From: an uncultured Rickettsiales bacterium
GTDB taxonomy: Bacteria; Pseudomonadota; Alphaproteobacteria; Rickettsiales; Midichloriaceae
Reading direction: 5' to 3'
DNA length: 9,632 nucleotides
NCBI GenBank assembly: GCA_937996615.1
Contig: CALKVD010000073.1
Span: forward strand, 1 to 9,632
Shown: positions 1-5,445 of the stretch, in pieces
Layout of the letters: the number at the start of each line of letters is the position of its first letter
Numbering within the stretch: position 1 is the stretch's first letter
The notes under the pieces: generated by a model
Database searches by the model: none
What the model was told of the DNA's origin: nothing
Seen by the model: only the letters and a program-made list of their open reading frames with translations
Made by a program: the position numbers and the translations under genes

Positions 1-168
1 CTTGCCGATATTATTGAACGAGATTTGCGTGATAGTTCAAGACCACTTTCGCCAATGTCTGTAGCTCACGATGCTTTTATCATAGATTCGTCTAACTTCA
101 ACAAAGAAGAAATTGTGAATTTTATGATCAAATTAACTGAGACAGTACTTAGCAAAGCAAAGAATTAG
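1..168 (+). CDS. cmk: Cytidylate kinase, C-terminal fragment (5' end outside window)
   Basis: Frame 1 is open from the window edge to a TAG stop and encodes the last 55 residues of a CMP/dCMP kinase, which phosphorylates CMP and dCMP in the cytosol. The fragment begins LADIIERDLRDSSRPLSPM, carrying the family's R-D-x-R-D motif that binds the CMP and ATP phosphates. It then has an A-H-D-A-F-I-I-D-S-S segment matching the family's A-x-D-A-x-x-I-D-T-S. It ends with a helix-like tail, as is usual for Cmk. The next gene in the same direction is rpsA, and cmk-rpsA is a widely conserved neighbour pair in Proteobacteria, which supports the call. The 144-base gap before rpsA has a possible promoter of its own. 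No clear terminator follows the stop. The N-terminal P-loop is not in the window, so the completeness of the gene cannot be judged. Confidence 0.9.
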   Translation, partial: LADIIERDLRDSSRPLSPMSVAHDAFIIDSSNFNKEEIVNFMIKLTETVLSKAKN

Positions 169-200
169 TTATTCGATTTTTTAGTTGCGGCAAATTTGGT

Positions 201-229
201 TTGCAAAACTTGAGCAGCTTACATAAAGT
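201..229 (+). promoter_or_regulatory. Possible sigma-70 promoter for rpsA
   Basis: TTGCAA (201-206) and TAAAGT (224-229) are separated by exactly 17 bases, a reasonable match to -35 and -10 boxes, about 85 bases before the rpsA start. The -35 box overlaps a small hairpin, GCAAA (190-194) with TTTGC (200-204). A second candidate is TTGAAG (236-241) with TATAGC (260-265) and an 18-base spacer. In DNA this AT-rich such matches arise by chance, so the call is tentative. Confidence 0.35.
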
Positions 230-312
230 GTTTTATTGAAGCATAGAGCATAGTCTTAATATAGCTGGAGTTTTGTTGTTTATTAACTTTTTATTTTATT
301 AGTCCTAAAAAT

Positions 313-2052
313 ATGACTACAAAAAACAATCCAACATTAGAAATAGATGAAATCTTTACCTCGTTATTAGAGGAGAGTTTTAAAAATGAAAATAGTGAAG
401 GTGATATCGCTAAAGGAAAGGTGATCGGTTTTGATCGTACTTCAGTTTTGGTTGATGTTGGTCTTAAGAGTGAGGGAAGAATTCCGTTAAAAGAATTTAC
501 TTCTGAAGTTGGCACTGACCTTAGTAAAGCAGATGTTATAGAAAAACCTGAGATAGGTGACGAAATCGAGGTATATATAGAAAAATTTGAATACCGCCAA
601 CATGGTACAATTTTAAGTAGGGAAAGAGCAATTAAAGATAAAATCTGGGAAAAATTCGAAGGATTGTTTAAAGAGGATAAGATAATTGAAGGTTCTGTTA
701 TTGGTAGGGTGAAAGGAGGTTTTGCTGTTGATATCGGCGGTTTGATTGCTTTTCTTCCGGGGAGTCAAGTTGATATCCGTCCAATTAAAGATGTTAATGT
801 TTTGGTCAATATAGTCCAGCCATTTAAAATATTAAAAATGGACAAAGAACATGGAAATCTTGTTGTCTCAAGACGAGCAATTATGGAAGAATCAAGAAAA
901 GAAGCTAGAGACGAATTACTATCATCAATCAAAGAAGGAGTTGTTCTTGATGGTGTTGTCAAAAATCTTACAGATTATGGTGCGTTTGTTGATCTCAAAT
1001 CAACCGATGGTCTGTTACATATAACAGATATTTCTTGGTCAAAAATTAGTCACCCATCTGAAGTTCTCTCAATTGGGCAGCAAATTAAAGTTATGGTGAC
1101 AAAATATAATCAAGAAACCCAGCGCATATCTCTCGGATTAAAGCAATTGACTCGCAATCCTTGGGAAGATATTGCAACTAAATATGCAACTGGTACTGAG
1201 CATGCAGGAAAAATTGTGGCGTTAACAGACTACGGTGCTTTTGTTTCTCTTGAACCTGGGGTTGATGGATTAGTCTACCATACTGAAATACACTGGACTG
1301 CTCGCAATATCCATCCGCCAAAACTCCTAAAAGTCGGTGAAGAAGTTAAAGTTTCTGTTTTAGATATTGACATCGCTAAACATAGAATTAGCCTCAGCAT
1401 CAAGAGATGTCAGCCAAATACTTGGGAGCTATTTGCTCAAAAATATCCTGTCGGTACAGTTCTTCGCACAGTCATTAGAAACGTCTCTGACTTTGGTTTG
1501 TTTGTTGTTGCAGAAGAAAATAAAGACGATGAATATGCTTTGAGTTTATTGATTCCTGCTAATGAAATCAGTTCTAATCTTTCTCCTGAAGCAGCTGTGC
1601 AGCAGTATAGCCGAGGAGAAATCATTGAATGTATCATTATTAATGCTGATCCTTCCAGAGAGCGAATTACCGGTAGTATCAAACAGTTGAAAATTAATTC
1701 AATGGGTGATGCTATATCTAAGTTTACTTCTCAATCTTTGGTTAGTGGAGTTGTTAAAGCTGTTTATCGCGATAGTATTGATGTTGAAATTGATTCCGAA
1801 ACTATGGCTTCGATCGACCGCGATCAATTAGCAAAACAAAGAGATGAGCAACATACTACTAATTTTACTGTTGGGGATAAAATTGATTTCAAGATTTTAT
1901 CTTTTAATCGCGAAAGCTGCAAATTTGTTGGTTCGATCAGGGCGCTGCAACAAGATCAAGAATCAGCTGCGATCGCCGAATATTCTTCTACAAGTACAGG
2001 TAGTAGTATTGGTAATATATTGGGTGATAGTTTCGGTACCAATAATAAATAA
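313..2052 (+). CDS. rpsA: 30S ribosomal protein S1
   Basis: The gene encodes a 579-residue ribosomal protein S1, which binds mRNA on the small subunit and helps initiation on structured or weak-SD messages. Six S1 (OB-fold) repeats can be traced at about residues 33-105, 124-188, 207-278, 294-365, 380-456 and 474-545. Repeats 3 and 4 carry the clearest signatures (LTDYGAFVDL, DGLLHITDISW; LTDYGAFVSL, DGLVYHTEIHW). Repeat 5 has SDFGLFVV with an acidic EENKDDE stretch. The last repeat is the most divergent. The Ser/Thr/Gly-rich tail with an SIGNILGDSF motif resembles the short conserved C-terminal end of alphaproteobacterial S1. Length is close to the family's usual 550-570. The start is the first ATG of a long clean frame; no Shine-Dalgarno sequence precedes it (CCTAAAAAT). 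It lies downstream of cmk as in many Proteobacteria. A strong hairpin starts 23 bases after the stop. Confidence 0.98.
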   Translation: MTTKNNPTLEIDEIFTSLLEESFKNENSEGDIAKGKVIGFDRTSVLVDVGLKSEGRIPLKEFTSEVGTDLSKADVIEKPEIGDEIEVYIEKFEYRQHGTILSRERAIKDKIWEKFEGLFKEDKIIEGSVIGRVKGGFAVDIGGLIAFLPGSQVDIRPIKDVNVLVNIVQPFKILKMDKEHGNLVVSRRAIMEESRKEARDELLSSIKEGVVLDGVVKNLTDYGAFVDLKSTDGLLHITDISWSKISHPSEVLSIGQQIKVMVTKYNQETQRISLGLKQLTRNPWEDIATKYATGTEHAGKIVALTDYGAFVSLEPGVDGLVYHTEIHWTARNIHPPKLLKVGEEVKVSVLDIDIAKHRISLSIKRCQPNTWELFAQKYPVGTVLRTVIRNVSDFGLFVVAEENKDDEYALSLLIPANEISSNLSPEAAVQQYSRGEIIECIIINADPSRERITGSIKQLKINSMGDAISKFTSQSLVSGVVKAVYRDSIDVEIDSETMASIDRDQLAKQRDEQHTTNFTVGDKIDFKILSFNRESCKFVGSIRALQQDQESAAIAEYSSTSTGSSIGNILGDSFGTNNK

Positions 2053-2058
2053 CTAGTT

Positions 2059-2155
2059 ATAATAAATTAAGTTGAAATTTGTGTAATATTGTCAGGAATG
2101 ATAATATTACACAAATTATATTAATTCTATATGCAAATCCCAGCTCAATTTACTA
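2059..2155. mobile_element. 97-bp MITE-like unit bounded by inverted repeats
   Basis: The left end ATAATAAATTAAGTTG (2059-2074) and the inverted right end (complement of 2140-2155, reading TAGTAAATTGAGCTGG) are diverged copies of the repeat that bounds the larger element at 2373-2670. Both ends have TA next to the repeat, as expected if TA is the target dinucleotide. The right end matches the right end of the larger unit over about 37 bases with about 6 mismatches, including an identical TATAGAATTAATA stretch. The interior is mostly a hairpin and has no coding capacity. The unit begins only six bases after the rpsA stop codon. Its status as a mobile element is inferred from end structure only. 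Confidence 0.4.
2076..2117 (+). terminator. Long hairpin after rpsA, possible transcription terminator
   Basis: The arms AATTTGTGTAATATT (2076-2090) and AATATTACACAAATT (2103-2117) are perfect complements over 15 bp. The inner bases extend the stem by a G-U pair and three more pairs (GTCA with TGAT), giving about 19 bp closed by a GGAA loop, which fits the GNRA tetraloop pattern. It starts 23 bases after the rpsA stop. The sequence after the stem (ATATTAATTCTATATG) is AT-rich but is not a clean U-run, and the stem is poor in G and C, so it may act as an RNA-stabilising 3' end rather than a classic intrinsic terminator. Being symmetric, it could also serve leftward transcripts. Confidence 0.5.
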
Positions 2156-2156
2156 C

Positions 2157-2372
2157 AGATCAATTAACGATGTTGCTAAAAAAACTAAAAACAATTTTCT
2201 AACAACATCCTTGTTGCTAATATAGCGGAGTTGCTTTCATTAGAACCTTCGCTTGTGCCATCGTGCCAATCAAAAACAATCAATAAAGCTAGTGTGCAAT
2301 ATAATTTTCTTGTTTTAAATACACAATAAGAAGATATATTGTATTAACCTATTCTATCAAAATGCAACATCT
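2157..2372. other. Gap between the two repeat units, possible decayed coding sequence
   Basis: No intact gene is visible. On the + strand the frame 2189-2329 stays open for 46 codons to a TAA, encoding a peptide with NNILVANIAELLSLEPSL near its start, but it has no ATG and no ribosome binding site. I do not recognise the peptide; it may be a gene remnant or chance. A weak inverted repeat GATGTTG (2169-2175) and CAACATC (2203-2209) encloses a 27-base loop. Confidence 0.3.
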
Positions 2373-2670
2373 ATAGTAAATTAAGTTGAGGTATGCATAT
2401 CAAATGTTCTATAGCAAAAGCCGTATAAAGCGGCATCGCAAAAGCTATTATATGCAGATAAATCACAGAGGAGATGATGAATCACCTTGCTTTTTTATAC
2501 CAGTTCAACTGTATATCAAAATCCATATAAAAAAAATATGGCAAAAACTGTCATATGCTGGTATAGGGAGCATCTTCAGAATCTCAACTAATTTTTGGTC
2601 TCGCAACAGCTTTAGCTAAAGATTTTAGAGATTATTAATTCTATAGGCGAACCACAACTTAATTTACTAT
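2373..2670. mobile_element. 298-bp MITE-like or decayed IS unit with inverted repeat ends
   Basis: ATAGTAAATTAAGTTG at 2373-2388 is found again, perfectly, on the opposite strand at 2655-2670. The match continues inward to 24 bases with three mismatches. TA dinucleotides sit at both ends (2374-2375 and 2668-2669), as for elements that insert at TA. Inside are several smaller palindromes: TATACCAG/CTGGTATA arms (2496-2565), a 12-bp palindrome CTTTAGCTAAAG (2610-2621), and a GCCG/CGGC hairpin near 2420-2434. A frame starting at TTG 2386 is open for 77 codons but resembles no transposase I know. Other frames are interrupted by stops, one holding a fragment with GLATALAKDFRDY. I infer a non-autonomous or degraded element; the family is unknown. 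Confidence 0.45.
2496..2565. repeat. Nested inverted repeat inside the 298-bp unit
   Basis: The outer arms TATACCAG (2496-2503) and CTGGTATA (2558-2565) enclose the inner arms CCATAT (2523-2528) and ATATGG (2536-2541), which flank a run of seven A. The segments between outer and inner arms pair poorly. A short palindrome CAGTTCAACTG lies at 2501-2511. This could be a secondary small element nested in the larger one, or a structured part of it. Confidence 0.45.
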
Positions 2671-2698
2671 TCAGCCATATAAACAAAGCTACTTTTCT

Positions 2699-2734
2699 GC
2701 TTTAATATTATTAATCGCTTTAGCTATTAAAAGC
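2699..2734. repeat. AT-rich stem-loop beyond the 3' end of cycM
   Basis: GCTTTAAT (2699-2706) pairs with ATTAAAAGC (2726-2734) with one bulged base. It lies about 35 bases beyond the leftward cycM stop codon and could mark the 3' end of that transcript. There is no U-tract on either side, so a terminator role is weakly supported. On the minus strand the same stretch is open in a frame without a start codon for about 29 codons (IIVIKGKLLIAKAINNIK), which I do not recognise. Confidence 0.2.
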
Positions 2735-2768
2735 TTGCCTTTGATTACAATTATCGCAATTGCTCGAT

Positions 2769-3311
2769 TTATTTTGCTAAATTTTTGAGATATGCAATCA
2801 CTGATGCTCTTTCCTGATCATTTTTAACCCCAGCAAAAGCCATCTTAGTACCTTCGATATATTGTTTTGGTGCAAATAAAAATCTATATAATTTTTCTTC
2901 GTCCCATACTTGATTATCATCGTGCATTTTCATTATATTACTAGAATAAGAAAAGGTTGCGCTATGTCCTACTTTTGCACCAATAATGCCCCATAGATTA
3001 GGTCCAACTTTGTTTGGTTCTCCTTTATTTAAAGTATGGCAAACGATGCATTTCTGAGCTACTTTAGCGCCAACTGTGATGTCAGCAGTAGCCATAATAC
3101 TTTTAATATCTAAAACATCAGGTAATTTAGGAGCAACACTTGTCGTTTCGTTAATATTATCTTCAGCTTTGACAAGAAAACCTGGTTTTTGGATTGGTAT
3201 AATGCCACCATAAAGTAGATTTCCCATATTATTGCTAAAAAGCAACAGTGCAATGCCACATGCAATTGCAACTACTATCTTATCAAATTTAAACTCATTA
3301 CCATTATCCAT
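2769..3311 (-). CDS. cycM: Membrane-anchored c-type cytochrome (CycM/c552 type)
   Basis: This 180-residue protein is a class I cytochrome c anchored by an uncleaved N-terminal helix, expected to carry electrons between the bc1 complex and terminal oxidase at the periplasmic face. After a short hydrophilic lead (MDNGNEFKFDK), residues 11-37 form one membrane segment. An Ala/Pro/Ser-like linker follows to about residue 72. The haem-binding motif is C88-I-V-C91-H92, followed by the family's KVGPNLWGIIG (residues 101-111). The axial methionine is in GTKMAFAGV (Met157). The C-terminal helix has ERASVIAYLKNL. Domain order and size agree with the CycM family of Alphaproteobacteria, including Rickettsia. 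The start is preceded by a weak GGA seven bases before ATG. It is the last of four leftward genes but stands 318 bases from efp, so it probably has its own promoter. Confidence 0.93.
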   Translation of the reverse strand: MDNGNEFKFDKIVVAIACGIALLLFSNNMGNLLYGGIIPIQKPGFLVKAEDNINETTSVAPKLPDVLDIKSIMATADITVGAKVAQKCIVCHTLNKGEPNKVGPNLWGIIGAKVGHSATFSYSSNIMKMHDDNQVWDEEKLYRFLFAPKQYIEGTKMAFAGVKNDQERASVIAYLKNLAK

Positions 3312-3629
3312 ATTTATCCAGATTTATGATCATTTGGTTTTACCTGATGTTGTTGATAACTAATCAGTGTTTTTATAATAAGCTTGAGTTACGAAAATTA
3401 CTAGCATCAATTTAGATTTGGTTTGGATATTATATCTTAGATTCTAAAAAGCAACACGTTATAATCGTTTTAATTATTCCTGAATTTCTAAAATTTTGAT
3501 ACTGAAATTTTTGGTTCTTCAATTTACCAAACATATTTTGTTTTGCTTCAATTTTTAAACTTCAAGATGAATCAAATTTATGTGAATAGCTTAAAAAGCT
3601 CAAACTATTTTTATGTTATGGATTATGAA
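3312..3629. other. 318-base intergenic region between efp and cycM
   Basis: No gene is seen here. On the minus strand, TATAAT occurs at 3434-3429, about 118 bases before the cycM start. A TTGCTT lies at 3454-3449, but the 14-base spacing is too short for a standard promoter, so only the -10 box is suggestive. Near the efp end, AGCTT-AAA-AAGCT (about 3588-3600) could form a 5-bp hairpin on the leftward transcript, without a T-run, so it is a weak terminator candidate. A short frame at 3543-3731 on the + strand overlaps efp in antisense and is not a credible gene. Confidence 0.4.
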
Positions 3630-4196
3630 TTATTTAGCTCTTTCGAGGTATTCTTGCGTATTAGTATTCACAATTACTTTGTCTCCTACACTAATAAATT
3701 GTGGTACCATTACTCTTGCACCATTATCTAAAATCGCTGGTTTATATGATGATGTTACAGTTTGACCTTTAATCACTGGTTCACATTCAGCAATTTCGGC
3801 AACAACTGTTTCCGGCAGAACGACTGAAATCGGTGATCCGTTATAGTATTCTATTTTAACATCCATACCATCTTGTAGGAACATTAATTGTTCAGAATTT
3901 AGCAAAGTTTGATCGATTTCAACTTGTTCATAACTTTCTTTATCAATTAAAACCAACCTACTTCCATCTTTATATAGGAACTGATATTCTACTTCTTCAA
4001 GAGTAACTTTTTCCACTGTTTCACTAGTTCTGAGCCTTGCATGGATTTTGGTGCCGTCTTGAACATCTTTCATTTCAAGTTGCATATAAGCTCCGCCTTT
4101 GCCTGGCTGGGTATGCATTTTTTTTAACACTACACACAATCTATTTTCATGTCGCAAAATATTACCAACACGAATACTATTAACGTCTATAACCAT
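3630..4196 (-). CDS. efp: Translation elongation factor P
   Basis: The 188-residue product is EF-P, which binds next to the ribosomal P site and relieves stalling at polyproline stretches. The three family domains are all present. The N-terminal KOW-like domain (about 1-64) carries the exposed loop HTQPGKGGAYMQ, in which Lys33 is at the position modified in bacteria that have EpmA-type lysylation. The first OB domain covers about 65-127. The second OB domain (about 130-188) includes PVIKGQTVTSSYKPAILDNG and ends with EYLERAK, close to the Rickettsia EF-P ending. Length is normal (185-190), and no residue is obviously missing. The start ATG is preceded by GAGAC, a partial Shine-Dalgarno. The gene lies 110 bases downstream of dapF on the same strand, with an inverted repeat in the gap. 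Whether the modifying enzyme is present cannot be seen here. Confidence 0.97.
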   Translation of the reverse strand: MVIDVNSIRVGNILRHENRLCVVLKKMHTQPGKGGAYMQLEMKDVQDGTKIHARLRTSETVEKVTLEEVEYQFLYKDGSRLVLIDKESYEQVEIDQTLLNSEQLMFLQDGMDVKIEYYNGSPISVVLPETVVAEIAECEPVIKGQTVTSSYKPAILDNGARVMVPQFISVGDKVIVNTNTQEYLERAK

Positions 4197-4213
4197 GTCT
4201 CAAAATAAAATTA

Positions 4214-4269
4214 ATTGGTTGCTATTAATAGCGGTATTCTATTTATATCAAAGTTATATAGCAACTAAT
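4214..4269. repeat. Inverted repeat between dapF and efp
   Basis: ATTGGTTGCTAT (4214-4225) and ATAGCAACTAAT (4258-4269) are complementary over 12 bases with one mismatch, separated by 32 bases. It sits 38 bases past the dapF stop and 18 bases before the efp start on the leftward transcript. It could be a processing or attenuation hairpin or an operator-like site. A small palindrome GCTATTAATAGC overlaps the first arm. There is no U-tract. Confidence 0.35.
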
Positions 4270-4306
4270 ATAATGATTATTAATGGCTAAATTTTATTGT
4301 TTTTGC

Positions 4307-5380
4307 TTAGCTGTGACCATTTAAATCATATTCACCAGAATAAACCAGATTAGCATCGCCATATAAAATAACTTCACCATTATTAATTTCGGCATATAAT
4401 TCACCTCCTTCAGATTTGATATATGCTTTTGCACCAACCAAACCCAAAGCGTTGCACCCAGCTAAAGCTGCACATGCTGCACTACCACAAGCTAGGGTTG
4501 GTCCAACCCCGCGTTCGAAAGTTTTTATTTGGATTATTGGAAGTGGGGTTGAGGAATTTATATGTTCTGATATCGGGAAAAATGATTTTAGCTTCGATTT
4601 GGGTTTGTAATAGCTTGGTACTGTAGCGCTATCATTATCAAGTATTACAAAGCTTATATTAGCCTGTTCGGGAAATAGATCTTTATTATAACTTAAATTT
4701 TTTGCTTGGATCATGTCGATATGAGCTGGATCTTCAACGACTATAATTAGGTGTGGGTTACCAATATCAATATAACAATTGATCTGGTATTTTAGATTTG
4801 TTTTAAGATATTTTGTTTTTGATAAATATTTGCCCATATTTGCCGATACAATCGCTGTTTTATTGCTAATAACTTTTTCTACGGTGGTGGTTATAGTTTT
4901 AAAACTTAAATCTGGAGTTGGTTGGGTAACTAAAAGGTGAAATTGTGATTTTGGTCCTCCTTTTGTGGTAGTTGGATTGTACAACTTAGAGTTGTTATAT
5001 TCTGGTTTTGAGATATGGTGTTTTGACAATTGAGTTGGTGAATTATGTGATAATTTCTGTAGTAAAAATGCAACAGATCTCATACCGTTACCACAAGCAC
5101 CAGACTGACTACCGTCAGCATTATATATTGTTACAATCAAACCCGAATTTTGATAGGCTGGATTTTGGTATACAACCATAAGTTGATCAAAGCCAATACC
5201 ACAATTGCGATTTGAGATTGAAGAAATAAACTCTTTTGATATTAAAGCATTCGATTCTTGGTTGATTAATTTTTGATACAAATGAGAATTGATCTCGGGG
5301 TCGGAATATATAATTACAAAATCATTTCCTAAGCCATGCATTTTATAAAATTTGATCGAATCTGAGTTATCTAATAACAT
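4307..5380 (-). CDS. dapF: Diaminopimelate epimerase with two extra insertions
   Basis: The enzyme converts LL- to meso-diaminopimelate, a PLP-independent epimerisation needed for peptidoglycan and lysine. Signature motifs are intact: KMHGLGNDFV (13-22), NCGIGFDQL (59-67), NADGSQSGACGNGMR with catalytic Cys96, GNPH (207-210), and FERGVGPTLACGSAACA with the partner Cys298. At 357 residues it is about 80 longer than usual (270-280). Most of the excess falls in two hydrophilic blocks, about residues 111-146 (Ser/His/Asn/Lys-rich) and about 250-280 (Ser/Pro/Lys-rich). Neither block touches a catalytic motif, so both are probably surface loops. The start gives the usual short lead before KMHGLGNDF. 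No Shine-Dalgarno is seen. It begins 65 bases after glmU on the same strand, so co-transcription with glmU is likely. Confidence 0.96.
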   Translation of the reverse strand: MLLDNSDSIKFYKMHGLGNDFVIIYSDPEINSHLYQKLINQESNALISKEFISSISNRNCGIGFDQLMVVYQNPAYQNSGLIVTIYNADGSQSGACGNGMRSVAFLLQKLSHNSPTQLSKHHISKPEYNNSKLYNPTTTKGGPKSQFHLLVTQPTPDLSFKTITTTVEKVISNKTAIVSANMGKYLSKTKYLKTNLKYQINCYIDIGNPHLIIVVEDPAHIDMIQAKNLSYNKDLFPEQANISFVILDNDSATVPSYYKPKSKLKSFFPISEHINSSTPLPIIQIKTFERGVGPTLACGSAACAALAGCNALGLVGAKAYIKSEGGELYAEINNGEVILYGDANLVYSGEYDLNGHS

Positions 5381-5445
5381 AATAAAAATATGATTGGATT
5401 TTTTTGACTTTATTGATGATTTGAATTAATGATTTTTTATACTAT

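Noticed and set aside
1437..1682. 81-codon open frame antisense to rpsA
   Set aside because: It is opposite S1 repeat 5, with no start signal or recognisable motif; a by-product of the rpsA coding frame.
2386..2619. 77-codon open frame inside the 298-bp unit
   Set aside because: It starts with TTG within the terminal repeat, has no ribosome binding site, and its product shows no recognisable transposase or other motif; it spans several palindromes and is probably chance.
3429..3454. Full sigma-70 promoter for cycM
   Set aside because: The TATAAT box is good, but the only nearby -35-like hexamer is 14 bases away, too close for a standard promoter, so it is only mentioned within the intergenic entry.
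2053..3629. tRNA, small RNA gene or CRISPR array in the intergenic regions
   Set aside because: No T-loop-like GTTCRANNC with matching cloverleaf arms and no regularly spaced direct repeats were found; the repeats present are inverted pairs.
4307..5380. Rickettsia-type palindromic elements as the source of the DapF inserts
   Set aside because: I looked for long inverted repeats in the DNA of both inserts and found only a short ACAACT/AGTTGT pair, too small for such an element.
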